Source: Rivularia sp963920925 (lineage in GTDB: Bacteria; Cyanobacteriota; Cyanobacteriia; Cyanobacteriales; Nostocaceae). From it: a DNA stretch of 64,000 nt. The notes below the pieces were generated by a model, which did not search any database, was not told where the DNA came from, and was given only the letters and a program-made list of their open reading frames with translations. The position numbers were made by a program, and so were the translations under genes. The DNA is taken from the NCBI RefSeq assembly GCF_963920925.1, contig NZ_CAWUDI010000018.1, positions 1 to 64,000 of the forward strand, written 5' to 3'. This document shows positions 35,591 to 45,060 of the stretch, one piece after another; within the stretch, counting starts at the first letter, position 1, and each line of letters starts with the position of its first letter.

Positions 35591-36055
35591 GAAAGCTCTT
35601 ATGTAGGCTCTTTATACTTACCAGCAATAGAAGGTGCATTCATTAGTTCTAAAGATAACTTTCATTATTCTTTTGCATTAGGTACTTAGTATAATCCTTA
35701 TCCAGATTCTGCTCCTGGTGTAAAAAATAATATCGCTAACGATAATCCAAATATCCAAGGTTTATCCTCAGAATCGAGCTTAGGAATTTATGCAAAAGCA
35801 AAGCTCAAATGGGTATTTGATGATATTAAACTTAATAAGAAAAATCAACTAAAAACTCGCTTGGTTCACATCCCCTACTTCTCAGCTAATTGGAATTCTT
35901 CTGCTAATCGACTTAACGTATCTTCTGCTCAAGCAGGATATACATTATTCATGCAAAAACCGAAACTAACCCTAAGTGTTTCTAACTTATTAACATTTAC
36001 TCCTCAGATGTTAAATGCTTTCACTAGTTTAGTCATCTCACAAATGCTGAAGTAG
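35591..36055 (+). pseudogene. Decayed coding remnant, unknown
   Basis: A frame of about 150 codons with one TAG near 35687 reads SYVGSLYLPAIEGAFISSKD.. and later VHIPYFSANWNSSANRLN, AQAGYTLFMQKPKLTLSVSN. The composition is protein-like (beta-rich, no repeats) but no family is recognised. It ends where the IS630 relic begins, so the insertion probably truncated it. Confidence 0.45.
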
Positions 36056-36437
36056 AGTTAAGAGAACTGGTTGTAGAGAATCAGGATGCAACGTTAGTAG
36101 AGTTATGTGAATTATTTGCATTGAAGTCTGGAAATTGGGTGAGTCGAACTGCAATGTGTCGTTGAGAGACAAAAGTTAGGATTGAATCGTAAAAAAAAAC
36201 ATTGCGGAGTAGCCAAGCGGCAACTGAAAGAGTCCAAAAACTAAGAGTAGAATACTGGGAAAGTGTAAGAAATACAAATCCAGAAAATTTAGTATTTCCT
36301 TTCCGGAGACAGGGGTTTTACTCGGCTTGATAAGAACTCATGCGCGTTCACAACTAGGAACAAGAGTGTACGAGCTAAAACCATTTTACAGGGGTGCAAA
36401 AGTTACAGTAATTGGAGCAATTAGTATTAAAGCTGTA
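36037..36437 (+). pseudogene. IS630-family transposase relic
   Basis: Pieces in different frames match one protein in order: ELRELVVENQDATLVELCEL, LNRKKKTLRS, ATERVQKLRVEYWESV, then ETGVLLGLIRTHARSQLGTR and FYRGAKVTVIGAI. These are the N-terminal HTH and the DDE catalytic region of IS630-type transposases. Several frameshifts and the lack of the C-terminus make it non-functional. Confidence 0.8.
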
Positions 36438-36643
36438 GAAATATATATTTATTGATTCAGAGGGACTTTTAGCCGTACATCAGCATACGCTTGCTATAAA
36501 TGCAGCAAACAAGGAAAATGGAAAAAGAATCAAGAATGATAAAATTTCAATTAGAAATGATAGAATTTTTGAGAATAATAAACAGAGTTATTGACAATAT
36601 AAATTCAGCGGTTCTTTAGCAAGGATTTTAGAAAAGCAAGCTA

Positions 36644-37198
36644 ATGGCATACATCTCGTTACCTGATTCTAATCCTGGAATACTCGGTCTTTTAAGTACA
36701 TATCCTGAAACTGGGCAAATTTTGTTAGCTCTTACTCAGCAAATTTTACGCGGTAGGTCTTCTTTATCTTCCGCTGAACGGGAACTGATCGCGGCGAGCG
36801 TGTCTCGCGCTAATGAATGCATGTTTTGTGCCCAGGCTCATGCATCAGCTGCTTGCAATCTCTTACCCAAGGACCAAGTTTCAATTGTCGAAGAAGTAAT
36901 AACTAAGCAAAACTTATCTGTTTTGTCAGAAAAAATGCAAGCTTTTATCGAGTTAGCTTTAGCTGTACAAAAAGGTGGGCAATTCGTCGATCAATCCCAT
37001 ATAGATCGCGTGCGTGAAGTTGGTGCAGACGATAAAACAATTCATGACATCGTACTGATTGCAGCTGCTTTTTGTATGTTTAATCGGTACGTTGATGGTC
37101 TTGGAACATGGACTCCAGAGAATGCGGACATATACAAAAGTATTGGTCAGAAAATTACTACTGATGATTACCTGAGTGTCCCAACTCTCCCAGATTGA
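36644..37198 (+). CDS. AhpD/carboxymuconolactone-decarboxylase-like protein
   Basis: 184 residues. The AhpD-fold signature ANECMFCAQAH (Cys59-x-x-Cys62 and His66) is present, as in peroxidase-related CMD-family proteins that reduce disulfides or hydroperoxides. It lies head-on against the halogenase operon, separated by a shared terminator. Whether it protects the cell from the oxidative halogenase chemistry is inference from position only. Confidence 0.85.
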   Translation: MAYISLPDSNPGILGLLSTYPETGQILLALTQQILRGRSSLSSAERELIAASVSRANECMFCAQAHASAACNLLPKDQVSIVEEVITKQNLSVLSEKMQAFIELALAVQKGGQFVDQSHIDRVREVGADDKTIHDIVLIAAAFCMFNRYVDGLGTWTPENADIYKSIGQKITTDDYLSVPTLPD

Positions 37199-37271
37199 CC
37201 GAAAATAATAGGATACAAGCCCTGTGGTTCTAGCATGGCTTATAGCACACTTGTTGTACGGTTCATCGATT

Positions 37272-37317
37272 TTTTGGTTCTTGAGTATTTGATATCACAA
37301 GTAATCAAGAACCAAAA
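37272..37317. terminator. Bidirectional terminator
   Basis: TTTTGGTTCTTGA and TCAAGAACCAAAA are perfect 13-bp inverted repeats with a 20-nt loop and T/A runs on both sides. It separates the plus-strand AhpD gene from the minus-strand halogenase gene. Confidence 0.85.
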
Positions 37318-37335
37318 TTTTTACTTTCCAATACT

Positions 37336-38586
37336 TTATGCAGATTTTATTGACAGCTCCTTAGTTAAGGCTTGCCGCATCATTTTTATTGCTGGGAACT
37401 CTTCAACTTGATGAATATCTCCTCCTAGTAAATGAACAATATCTTTTCTGAGCGTGCTTTTAGCCTGGTAGCCGAAGAAAGTTGGATATTGCCAAAAGTA
37501 GAGGACCAGATCTTGTGCTACATTCTGTCCCCGGTTACAAAATGTAGCATATTCTTGGAAGTGGTGGGTATAGTTATTATCAGCTAATGCTTTATTAATC
37601 GCTATACTAGCTTGTTTCGCCTCAACCATTCCTAAAGAAACCCCAAAACTAAAAATTGGATCGCAAAAACGATGAGCATCTCCAACACAAAGCCAACCAT
37701 TACCCACAAATGGATCGACAGAGTAGGAGTAATTAGAAATTGTCCGTACCGTTCCATAGGAAAGATTTTCAACCCGTCTTTTGAGATCGGGGTTAATATT
37801 TTCCAATCCCCACTCTAAAACTTCTTGTTTACCGCCACATTCAGCCATTTTAGAAGTAGGGACAACAATACCAATGCTGACGGTATCTTCGGAAATGGGA
37901 ATAAACCAAGCCCAATGATACAGTTGAGCATAAAACAAAAATGTATTATTTCCCATTGCACCCGGATCGCGAATAGCATCTTTAAATTGAGTAAAAACAG
38001 CTACTTGTTTTTTAAAAGTGTCGTAATTGCGACGTTCTCCTGCAACTTTCTGGCGGGAAAGAAATGTTGATTGTCCGCTAGCATCGGCAACAACTTTAGC
38101 ACGAATTTTGATTGCTTTTTCTTCACCTTTGGGGATATATTTAACACCAACAACTTTATCAGCTTCTTTTAATATTTCTTTTACAGTGCCATAGCGATGT
38201 TCAATACCAAATTCAATCGCTTTATCAAGAAGCATCCGATCAAATTCTTCTCTTCGTACCTGCCAAGTTGGACGTAAAACTGGAACAAAAAATTCGCTTT
38301 TGGCATCTCTACCAAGAACTTTAACTCCTCCTTTCACAGGAAATTGATGTTGAGACATTTCTGTCTCCAATCCTAATTCAGCCAGAATGGTTCCTACCAT
38401 ACCAGTTAAAGACTCTCCAATATGATATCGGGGAAAGGATTCCTTTTCGATAGCCAATACAGACACACCTGAAGCAGCAAGATAAGCACCTAAAGTTGAA
38501 CCAGATACACCACATCCAATCACGACAACATCAAAACATTCTTCTGAACATTCTTCTGAGATTGGAAATTTAATTTGATTTGACAT
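37336..38586 (-). CDS. FAD-dependent halogenase (pyrrole-carrier type)
   Basis: 416 residues. The FAD-binding GxGxxG reads VVIGCGVSGS (about 21-30), and the hallmark halogenase motif WxWxIP is present as WAWFIP (225-230). A lysine in FPVKGG (about 85) fits the catalytic Lys that forms the haloamine or directs HOX. FAD halogenases acting on carrier-bound pyrroles (PltA, Bmp2 groups) are closest by context, because all other genes of proline-to-pyrrole conversion are in the same operon. A flavin reductase is not encoded here. It is the last gene of the operon. Plain FAD oxygenase is the alternative, but WxWxIP argues for halogenation. Confidence 0.85.
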   Translation of the reverse strand: MSNQIKFPISEECSEECFDVVVIGCGVSGSTLGAYLAASGVSVLAIEKESFPRYHIGESLTGMVGTILAELGLETEMSQHQFPVKGGVKVLGRDAKSEFFVPVLRPTWQVRREEFDRMLLDKAIEFGIEHRYGTVKEILKEADKVVGVKYIPKGEEKAIKIRAKVVADASGQSTFLSRQKVAGERRNYDTFKKQVAVFTQFKDAIRDPGAMGNNTFLFYAQLYHWAWFIPISEDTVSIGIVVPTSKMAECGGKQEVLEWGLENINPDLKRRVENLSYGTVRTISNYSYSVDPFVGNGWLCVGDAHRFCDPIFSFGVSLGMVEAKQASIAINKALADNNYTHHFQEYATFCNRGQNVAQDLVLYFWQYPTFFGYQAKSTLRKDIVHLLGGDIHQVEEFPAIKMMRQALTKELSIKSA

Positions 38587-38651
38587 TATGTTTGTATCCT
38601 TTTTTTATTAGTTGTTAAGGGTTAATTCTTCTGCTTATAGAAGCAGATTGG

Positions 38652-38681
38652 GTTGTATCGGCGTTTTAATCCCGATACAAC
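38652..38681. other. Hairpin between methyltransferase and halogenase genes
   Basis: GTTGTATCGG and CCGATACAAC form a perfect 10-bp stem with a 10-nt loop and no T run. It could be an mRNA processing or stabilising element that sets halogenase levels. Confidence 0.55.
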
Positions 38682-38702
38682 ACATAATTGTAAATTGGTT
38701 AA

Positions 38703-39419
38703 TTAACTATGTTGAAGACTACGTATGATGAAATACTTAGCAGGCAGTTTTATGAATTCGTCGTTAAAATTAGCATTAGTGGCAATGAATGTTTCTCCTG
38801 ATTCCAATAAGGAAAAATCCGACGGAGGAAATAAGCTTTGGATATCTTCTAAACTAACTGCACCTGGTTTAATTTTGGACTCTAAAACCTTGGCTAATCC
38901 TAGTGGTATTTCCTGGTTTTGGATTTTTTGTTGAAGCAAATTATGAGCTTGGGAAGAAAGCTCCACTATATATATACTTCCTGTATCTCCCAGCAAAGTT
39001 TTTAATTGTTCTGCTATTAGAGGGCGTTCTTGATGCTCAATTTGATGCAAAACACCCCGCAGATAAATATTTGCATCACCGAACCGCTCATGAATTTGTT
39101 GTGTTTGTTCTAAACTATCTATAACGTAGTAAGTAATAGATAATCCTGTCTTTTGTGCTTGAAAGCTTGCCAATTCTATCGCTTTATGACTAATTTCTAA
39201 CCCAATCACTTGACTGAAATGCTGGGCAAAAAACTGAGTTTGCGTGCCGTCTCCACAGCCAAAATCAATTAGTGGTAAATGAGAGTCTTTTAAAAAAGGC
39301 TGGAAATGTTCAAAATCAAGTTTGACACCTAGAAGATGTGGAACATTCCACAAGACTTCAGAAGAGTCATTAATACTACTCCAATATCTATCCCAGTTTT
39401 GTCGATCTTCTATTAGCAT
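38703..39419 (-). CDS. SAM-dependent methyltransferase (class I)
   Basis: 238 residues. Motif I is visible as LIDFGCGDGTQ (about 49-59), followed by VIGLEIS with an acidic ribose-binding residue and the motif YLRGVLHQIEH. Substrate unknown. It lies between the carrier-protein gene and the halogenase gene with short gaps, so it probably modifies the pathway product (N-, O- or C-methylation). No counterpart exists in the bmp1-4 set. Confidence 0.8.
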   Translation of the reverse strand: MLIEDRQNWDRYWSSINDSSEVLWNVPHLLGVKLDFEHFQPFLKDSHLPLIDFGCGDGTQTQFFAQHFSQVIGLEISHKAIELASFQAQKTGLSITYYVIDSLEQTQQIHERFGDANIYLRGVLHQIEHQERPLIAEQLKTLLGDTGSIYIVELSSQAHNLLQQKIQNQEIPLGLAKVLESKIKPGAVSLEDIQSLFPPSDFSLLESGETFIATNANFNDEFIKLPAKYFIIRSLQHS

Positions 39420-39519
39420 ATTAGCTATTCCCTTTATGGTCTAAGTTTACCTATCAAAATTTCGACTTCCGCGTTTCTGTGTCTTTGTATCAGTTTCAAA
39501 GAAGGTTACTTTCACAGAG

Positions 39520-40650
39520 CTAGGAGTAATTATGTTTAAGAAAATTCTTAATTAAAAAGAGCAATTCTTCTGGTTGTTCGCTAGGTGAAAAATGACCGCA
39601 CCGTGCCAACCAATCCAATTGAGCATCGGGTAGTTTTTCTGATAACTTGAGTACATCTGCTTGAGGAATAATGTTATCTTCTTCACCAGCAACAATTAAC
39701 GTCGGAACTTTTATATCTTCAAAACAAGATTGCATAAATTCAAATCCTCCTCGATCTAAAAAACTCTGATATGCAGGGCGAGAAAGAACTCCATCGATTA
39801 ACTTTTGCAAAGACTTAGTAAGTTTGGGAGAACGATAATATGCAGCCTCCATAAATTTTTTAGGAGATTCGGACAAATCCATCAAATATTCCCACCATGT
39901 AGTTGGGTTTTGAATAAAACCAAATCCTGTAATCACCAAAGCCTTAACTGAGTGTGGTTTTAAACGACTAATTGCTGCACCAATTATGGCTCCGGCTGAA
40001 CTACCTACTAAAACCCACGGCTGGGGTATTTCTTGAGTTTCCAATAAAGTTAAAACAGCTTGAATATTGTCAGCATAATTTGGACTGTCGCTATCTATAG
40101 ATGACAAACCAAATCCTAATAAATCAATTGCGATCGCAGTTTGCTCTCCTTTTAAACTTAGTAGCATATTTCCCCAACTGCTAGAAGGATTTCCTACCCC
40201 AGGTAAAAATACGTAACTGTAATCAGTATTGCCTGTTACTTGAAGATAATGTAACTCTCCTTGCTGTTGCGTTAATTGTAATTTGTGGCGTTTAATTCCA
40301 GCAGATTCTAAAATTTTTAGAGAGTCTGTTAAAGATTTAATGTAAGGATCTAAATGACTTTCTAAAGATGATGATTGAGCATTTGTTTCTTGGATTAAAT
40401 CTACCATTTGAGCAATGGCAGCAACAGATTGAAAATTCTCTGGGGTAACAGCTTCATCAGGTACCCTTACATCAAAGGTATCTTCAATTTTTGCAATTAA
40501 AGAGACCATTGCTAAAGAATCTAAAATACCAATAGCTAGTAGAGGAGTATCTATGTCTAAACCACTATCTTCACTTTCCAAAATTTCTGCGTTGATAAAG
40601 GCAATAAGTTCTGCCTGAATCTTGGTGTCATTTGTTATTGTGCTTGTCAT
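39520..40650 (-). CDS. Carrier protein-alpha/beta hydrolase (thioesterase) didomain, Bmp1-like
   Basis: 376 residues. Residues 1-85 form an acyl/peptidyl carrier protein with the phosphopantetheine serine in GILDSLAM (Ser45). Residues 130-376 are an alpha/beta hydrolase with the nucleophile in VGSSAGA (Ser218), Asp in GEEDNIIP (325) and His in RCGHFSP (353). The fusion of a carrier domain to a thioesterase is the architecture known for Bmp1 in tetrabromopyrrole biosynthesis, where the carrier holds the prolyl/pyrrolyl group and the hydrolase releases it. It lies in the operon after the adenylase, which would load it. Confidence 0.85.
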   Translation of the reverse strand: MTSTITNDTKIQAELIAFINAEILESEDSGLDIDTPLLAIGILDSLAMVSLIAKIEDTFDVRVPDEAVTPENFQSVAAIAQMVDLIQETNAQSSSLESHLDPYIKSLTDSLKILESAGIKRHKLQLTQQQGELHYLQVTGNTDYSYVFLPGVGNPSSSWGNMLLSLKGEQTAIAIDLLGFGLSSIDSDSPNYADNIQAVLTLLETQEIPQPWVLVGSSAGAIIGAAISRLKPHSVKALVITGFGFIQNPTTWWEYLMDLSESPKKFMEAAYYRSPKLTKSLQKLIDGVLSRPAYQSFLDRGGFEFMQSCFEDIKVPTLIVAGEEDNIIPQADVLKLSEKLPDAQLDWLARCGHFSPSEQPEELLFLIKNFLKHNYS

Positions 40651-40765
40651 CTTGTTGAACCAAAGTAAATGTGCTGATGATAATTCCGAAAATAGAATGT
40701 TTAAACAGTTTATGATTTTAGATTCTTACTTTAAGAGAAGTAAAAAACAAATATGGCGGATGATT

Positions 40766-42265
40766 TTAGCTATGATATCCTGCGGATTCAAGCAATTTAT
40801 TTCTATCGATTTTTCCATTGGGATTCCGAGGTAAATATTCCAAAAAGTAAACTCGGTCAACAATCATATAACGAGGTAATCTTGAAGAACAATATTGCTT
40901 GATATCTATCAAAGATAAAGCATGATTTTTGGTAACTAGGAATGCCAATAAACGGGCTGCCATTCCTCGATCTGCTACAACAACAGCAGCTTCAATAATA
41001 TCAAGATGGGAAAGCAGTGCAGCTTCTATTTCCCCCAATTCAATACGATAACCCCGTACTTTGATTAAAGAATCAATACGACCTATAAGAACATAATTTT
41101 CATCATCTTGCTTCCTAACAATATCGCCTGTAGCGTATGGTCTATTTTCCTGTGGTGCTTGGTTCCAATAACCTAACATAACCGTGGGTCCAGACACCAT
41201 TAATTCTCCTTCTTCTCCTACCTCAATTACTTTTCCTTGACAACTAATTCCCCACACTTTATTACCAGAACAAGCTTTACCAATTGGGATTAATGCTGTT
41301 TGTTGTTCTGGAATATCTTTTACTTCAAAATAGGTACAAACATTAGTTTCTGTAGGTCCATATAAATTAAGTAAACGAATTGCTTGCCACTGTTGCCGTA
41401 ACTGTCTTAGATATTTGATGGGAAAAACTTCTCCTGCAAAAAGTATAATTCTCAAGGAATGTTGCACTTCTAGTAAGTCGCCGTGCAGCATCATTAAGAT
41501 CAAAACAGAAGGAACAGAATACCAGACAGTGATTTTCTCCTGAATCAAAAAGTTAATTAATCGAGATGGAAGATAGGCAATTCCTTCTGGAATTAGACAA
41601 ACACAAGCTCCTATTAAAAAAGGTACATAGATATCTAGTACCGACAAATCAAAATGAAAAGGAGCGTGATTAGAAAATCTATCTGTAGATTGGGCATCGA
41701 TTTCCTCCGCAGCCCATTTTATAAAGGCTAAAGCGTTCTGGTGACTCACACAGACTCCCTTTGGTTTACCAGTAGAACCTGATGTGTAAAGGATATAAGC
41801 CAAATCATGCTCGTCTTGAGGCAAACGTTCTATAGGTTGCTCGGAAAAAGACAATATATCTTGCCAAGTAATTCCTTGCCAAGATTTATCGATAGTTAAA
41901 CACTTTATGTCTGCCAAATCATCTTTTAAAAGTTTTTCGGCACGAGAATAACTAGTAACGATTGCACTAAGTTGGCAGTCTCGTACAATAGTTGCGGCTC
42001 GCAGTACGGGACTCAAAGGATCTATGGGTACATAAGCAGCACTTAGTCTAAGAATCCCTTGCATTAAAGCGATAGCCACAGCAGATTTATCTAACCAAAT
42101 TCCGACTCTACTTCCTTGTTGAACACCAAGTTGAGCTAAAGCCTGACTCAAACGATTTGCCAAAGCATCCAATTCGCCATAAGTAAGATTTTGTTCGGGC
42201 GATCGCACTGCCAAAGCCTGTGGTTGTTTACGAGCAGATTCTATGACTAAATCTGATAGATTCAT
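40766..42265 (-). CDS. Stand-alone amino-acid adenylase (prolyl-AMP ligase type)
   Basis: 499 residues. Adenylation core motifs are seen: YILYTSGSTGKPKG (A3, about 157-170), FHFDLSVLDIY (A4, with Asp about 206), LYGPTETNVCTYFEV (A5), YATGDIV (A7), RIDSLIKVRGYRIELGEIE (A8) and PNGKIDRNKLL (A10 Lys about 485). No condensation or carrier domain is fused, as in PltF, AnaC and Bmp4, which activate L-proline. Proline specificity is inferred from the neighbours, not from a computed code. The start overlaps the dehydrogenase stop by 4 nt. Confidence 0.85.
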   Translation of the reverse strand: MNLSDLVIESARKQPQALAVRSPEQNLTYGELDALANRLSQALAQLGVQQGSRVGIWLDKSAVAIALMQGILRLSAAYVPIDPLSPVLRAATIVRDCQLSAIVTSYSRAEKLLKDDLADIKCLTIDKSWQGITWQDILSFSEQPIERLPQDEHDLAYILYTSGSTGKPKGVCVSHQNALAFIKWAAEEIDAQSTDRFSNHAPFHFDLSVLDIYVPFLIGACVCLIPEGIAYLPSRLINFLIQEKITVWYSVPSVLILMMLHGDLLEVQHSLRIILFAGEVFPIKYLRQLRQQWQAIRLLNLYGPTETNVCTYFEVKDIPEQQTALIPIGKACSGNKVWGISCQGKVIEVGEEGELMVSGPTVMLGYWNQAPQENRPYATGDIVRKQDDENYVLIGRIDSLIKVRGYRIELGEIEAALLSHLDIIEAAVVVADRGMAARLLAFLVTKNHALSLIDIKQYCSSRLPRYMIVDRVYFLEYLPRNPNGKIDRNKLLESAGYHS

Positions 42266-43407
42266 AAACCTAGTCTCCTGGCAATTAAATCCCGTTGAAT
42301 TTCTGAAGTTCCGGAAAACAGAGTTGTAGGAATAGAGTCTTGCAACATCTGTTCCATACCTGTTTCGGTTAAATAGCCAATACCACCGTGAATTTGTACT
42401 GCATCTAAACTAGATTGAATCGCCGCTTCACTCACTGCTAGTTTGGCTAAGGATACGTCCATAACAGCATCTTCACCTCTATCCATTAACCAACAAGCTC
42501 GATAAACCAACAAACGAGCCGCTTCCAATCTGAGTTTCATGTTAACTATCCGGTGAGAGATAGCCTGGTTTTTGCTAATCGACTTACGAAACTGTTTTCG
42601 CGTTGAGGCATGGGCAATAGTTTTCTCTAACTGGCGTTCCATCATGCCTAAATATGTAGCGAATAAACAACTCCTTTCCCATTGCATAGATTGAGCAAAG
42701 ATAGTAGTCCCTTTTCCTTCTTCTCCGATTCGCTGCCTAGAAGGAACTCGGCAGTTTTTGAAGGTAACAGTACTAATTAAGGATGTGTGTAACCCCATTT
42801 TTTTGAAAGGTTCACCAATGTTCACTCCTGGTGTATCTCTTTCAACAACAAAGGCACTAATACCCATGTGTCCATGAGATGGATTAGTGGTTGCATAAAC
42901 AACAAAAACATCGGCAATTGGGGCATTGGACACATAGCTTTTAGTTCCATTGATAATATATTCATCGCCCTCACGAATTGCTAGAGTTTGAAGATGGGAA
43001 ATGTCCGAGCCTGCTTCTGTTTCTGTCATCGCATTTGCGCCAACTAATCTTCCAGAACACAGAGAAGGAAGAAAAACTTGCTTGAGTTCTTCACTGCCAT
43101 ACTCATAAATTGGCATTACACAAGCACATAAATGAGCTGCGACTGAAAAGACAAAACCCCTGTCTTCGCATACCTTGCCTAAAGCTTCTTCAACTCTAGC
43201 TGTGGTTAATGCATCCAGTCCCATGCCTCCATATTCTGTAGAAACAGATAAACCTAATAAGCCCACTTCCCCGCATTTTTGCCACTGACTGCAAGGAAAA
43301 AAGTTTTGATAAACTGCTTCAGAAGATATTTTTTTGAGATTACACTCGGCAAACTTCAGTGTTTGCTCATATAGTTCTTGCTGCTTTGGATTCCAATTAA
43401 AGTTCAT
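42262..43407 (-). CDS. Acyl-CoA dehydrogenase-type prolyl-carrier oxidase
   Basis: 381 residues. The acyl-CoA dehydrogenase fold is clear: AMTETEAGSDISHL, GTKSYVSNAPIADVFVVYAT, QIHGGIGYLTETGMEQMLQD and a C-terminal GTSEIQRDLIARRLGL. In PltE, Bmp3 and AnaB such flavoproteins oxidise a carrier-bound prolyl group to pyrrole or dehydroproline. First gene of the operon, with translational coupling (ATGA) to the adenylase. Ordinary fatty-acyl oxidation is unlikely given the neighbours. Confidence 0.87.
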   Translation of the reverse strand: MNFNWNPKQQELYEQTLKFAECNLKKISSEAVYQNFFPCSQWQKCGEVGLLGLSVSTEYGGMGLDALTTARVEEALGKVCEDRGFVFSVAAHLCACVMPIYEYGSEELKQVFLPSLCSGRLVGANAMTETEAGSDISHLQTLAIREGDEYIINGTKSYVSNAPIADVFVVYATTNPSHGHMGISAFVVERDTPGVNIGEPFKKMGLHTSLISTVTFKNCRVPSRQRIGEEGKGTTIFAQSMQWERSCLFATYLGMMERQLEKTIAHASTRKQFRKSISKNQAISHRIVNMKLRLEAARLLVYRACWLMDRGEDAVMDVSLAKLAVSEAAIQSSLDAVQIHGGIGYLTETGMEQMLQDSIPTTLFSGTSEIQRDLIARRLGL

Positions 43408-44399
43408 GGACTTTTACCATCCTCTAAAAAGATATTTAGCAAGTATTATCTAAGGTAAATTTAAACATACCTCGTACTATACTATGGCATTTTTATACTA
43501 ACAGAATGCTTTTGATCAAGGTCTTTTTAACTTTTTAAATATCCTTTAAACTTAATTTTCTTGAGAATTGAAGATTTGGTTTACTTGTTGTACAAAAACC
43601 TTAGTTTTGAAACAATAAGTTTTTTTATCATAAATTTTATATGAAATTTTAAAAAGCAAATCTCCAGATTTCAAGCTATAATTTTTGCTTTAAAGGTTAT
43701 TTAAATAATTAAAAGCCTTATGTTCAATTTTACTTGAAATATTTTAACTACAAGAAGAGAAGCTTATAAAAAATATTTTTTGTAGAAAATCGGTAAGACC
43801 AATTTTTAAATTTTGAATTACAAAATAATATTTGAAAAGCATCCTTCTAGCAACGGCTTGACCAAAACGTACAAGTTTAAATTGAAAAACCAAAATTAAT
43901 TATCCGCATCATCCGTTTTCATTAATTAAAATAGTACATTATGTTGTTAGTTGATTCAATATTTTTCGTAAAATAAAGAATGGTTTCTTTACATCTATTA
44001 GAGTAATAATTTTTTCAGACACCTTATAGTATAAATTTTTTATTTCCTTCAACTTATTTTCTTAATATAATTTAATTTTTTTTGCAATTGTATCTAAATA
44101 ACACCTAATTAATTTTATTCATTGATAATATTCTTGAAAATTTTTATTGTCAATACATCCAAGCATATAAATTGTATGCTGTATGCATAAAATAAAATTA
44201 TACAAAAATCTTGTTTAAAAAGTAATTCTATGCATATTTTTCAGATTGGCAATATTATCTATACAGTTATTACTATTGTGTACGTGTGTTGGCGAATTTT
44301 TGACAAATAGCAGTTATAGATACGGTCAAGTTTAAAATTACTCCGAAAAGTAGAGCATTATTCGACATATCTTATAAATACAGTAATAATTATTAGCTT
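43408..44399. other. AT-rich intergenic region upstream of the halopyrrole operon
   Basis: About 1 kb with very low GC and no long frame. It should contain the operon promoter; many TATAAT-like sequences make a single choice unsafe. A small palindrome (AGCATA..TATGCT) lies near 44165. Its base composition differs sharply from the operon. Confidence 0.5.
44230..44310 (+). CDS. Possible 26-residue membrane peptide
   Basis: An ATG at 44230 opens a frame of 26 codons (MHIFQIGNIIYTVITIVYVC..) with one hydrophobic helix and a charged end (WRIFDK). No ribosome binding site stands out. It may be chance in AT-rich DNA. Confidence 0.25.
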   Translation: MHIFQIGNIIYTVITIVYVCWRIFDK

Positions 44400-44876
44400 C
44401 TAAGAAACACATTCAGCAGGTGTTGGAATAGCAGTAAGTTCAAAGCCAAAAGTGTTCGCTTTTTTCTTGAGATTTTTAAGTATCCGTTCTCGGTACTGCT
44501 GCTCGTAGGCATCTATACCAGGGTCAGTATAAGCATCTCCAGATGTCCAAAGATGGTAGAAAATACGTGCTAGTTTATGAGCAGTAGCAGTGATTGCTTT
44601 CGGAGCGCCCATCCGTGACTGCATACGACGGTAGTATGCACCTAAAGCGGAGTTGCTGCGGCATAGAGTTTGTGCAGCCATGCGGAAAGCAGTTGCAGCG
44701 CGGTTGGCAACAAGACGAGTTTTGGAGCTTTTAACTTTGCCGCCAGTAATACGACTACCAGGGCACAAACCAAGCCATGAAGTAAAATGCTTGACTGTAG
44801 GAAAGCGTGTGGGGTCTAAACCAACTTCAGACAGTAGTACTAAGATGCTTAAAGAACCCAAACCGTCAATGGCTAG
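44400..44876 (-). pseudogene. IS110-family transposase, C-terminal part
   Basis: About 155 codons: SLSILVLLSEVGLDPTRFPT.., FTSWLGLCPGSRITGGKVKS, RMAAQTLCRSNSALGAYYRR. This is the Transposase_20 domain that follows the DEDD domain in IS110/IS1111 transposases. The N-terminal DEDD domain is replaced at 44877 by unrelated AAA ATPase sequence, so the element is dead. Confidence 0.85.
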
Positions 44877-45060
44877 CCAAATGCATCATCAAAATTTCCT
44901 TACGTTCGTAAGCTTGAGGAAATCCCACGTAAAATATTTCATCAAATCTTCCCATCCTCGTTAACTCTGGTGGTAACACATCAAGTCTATTAAGAGTGCC
45001 AACCACAAACACCGCAGTCTTTTTATCTTGCAACGAAGTAAGCAAAGTTCCTAAAATTTG
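44877..45060 (-). pseudogene. AAA ATPase fragment
   Basis: The frame reads GTLLTSLQDKKTAVFVVGTL, NRLDVLPPELTRMGRFDEIF, then GFPQAYERKEILMMHLAS. These are the Walker B-adjacent, sensor 1 and second-region-of-homology parts of an FtsH/Ycf46-type AAA ATPase (the RFDEIF motif is diagnostic). Both ends are cut by junctions to other gene fragments. Confidence 0.75.

Noticed and set aside
37336..43407. Anatoxin-type cluster
   Set aside because: Adenylase, oxidase and carrier also occur there, but no polyketide synthases are present and a halogenase and carrier-thioesterase fusion point to the halopyrrole type.
43408..44399. Replication or transfer origin, because of the strong AT bias
   Set aside because: No iterated sites or DnaA-box cluster could be recognised by eye.
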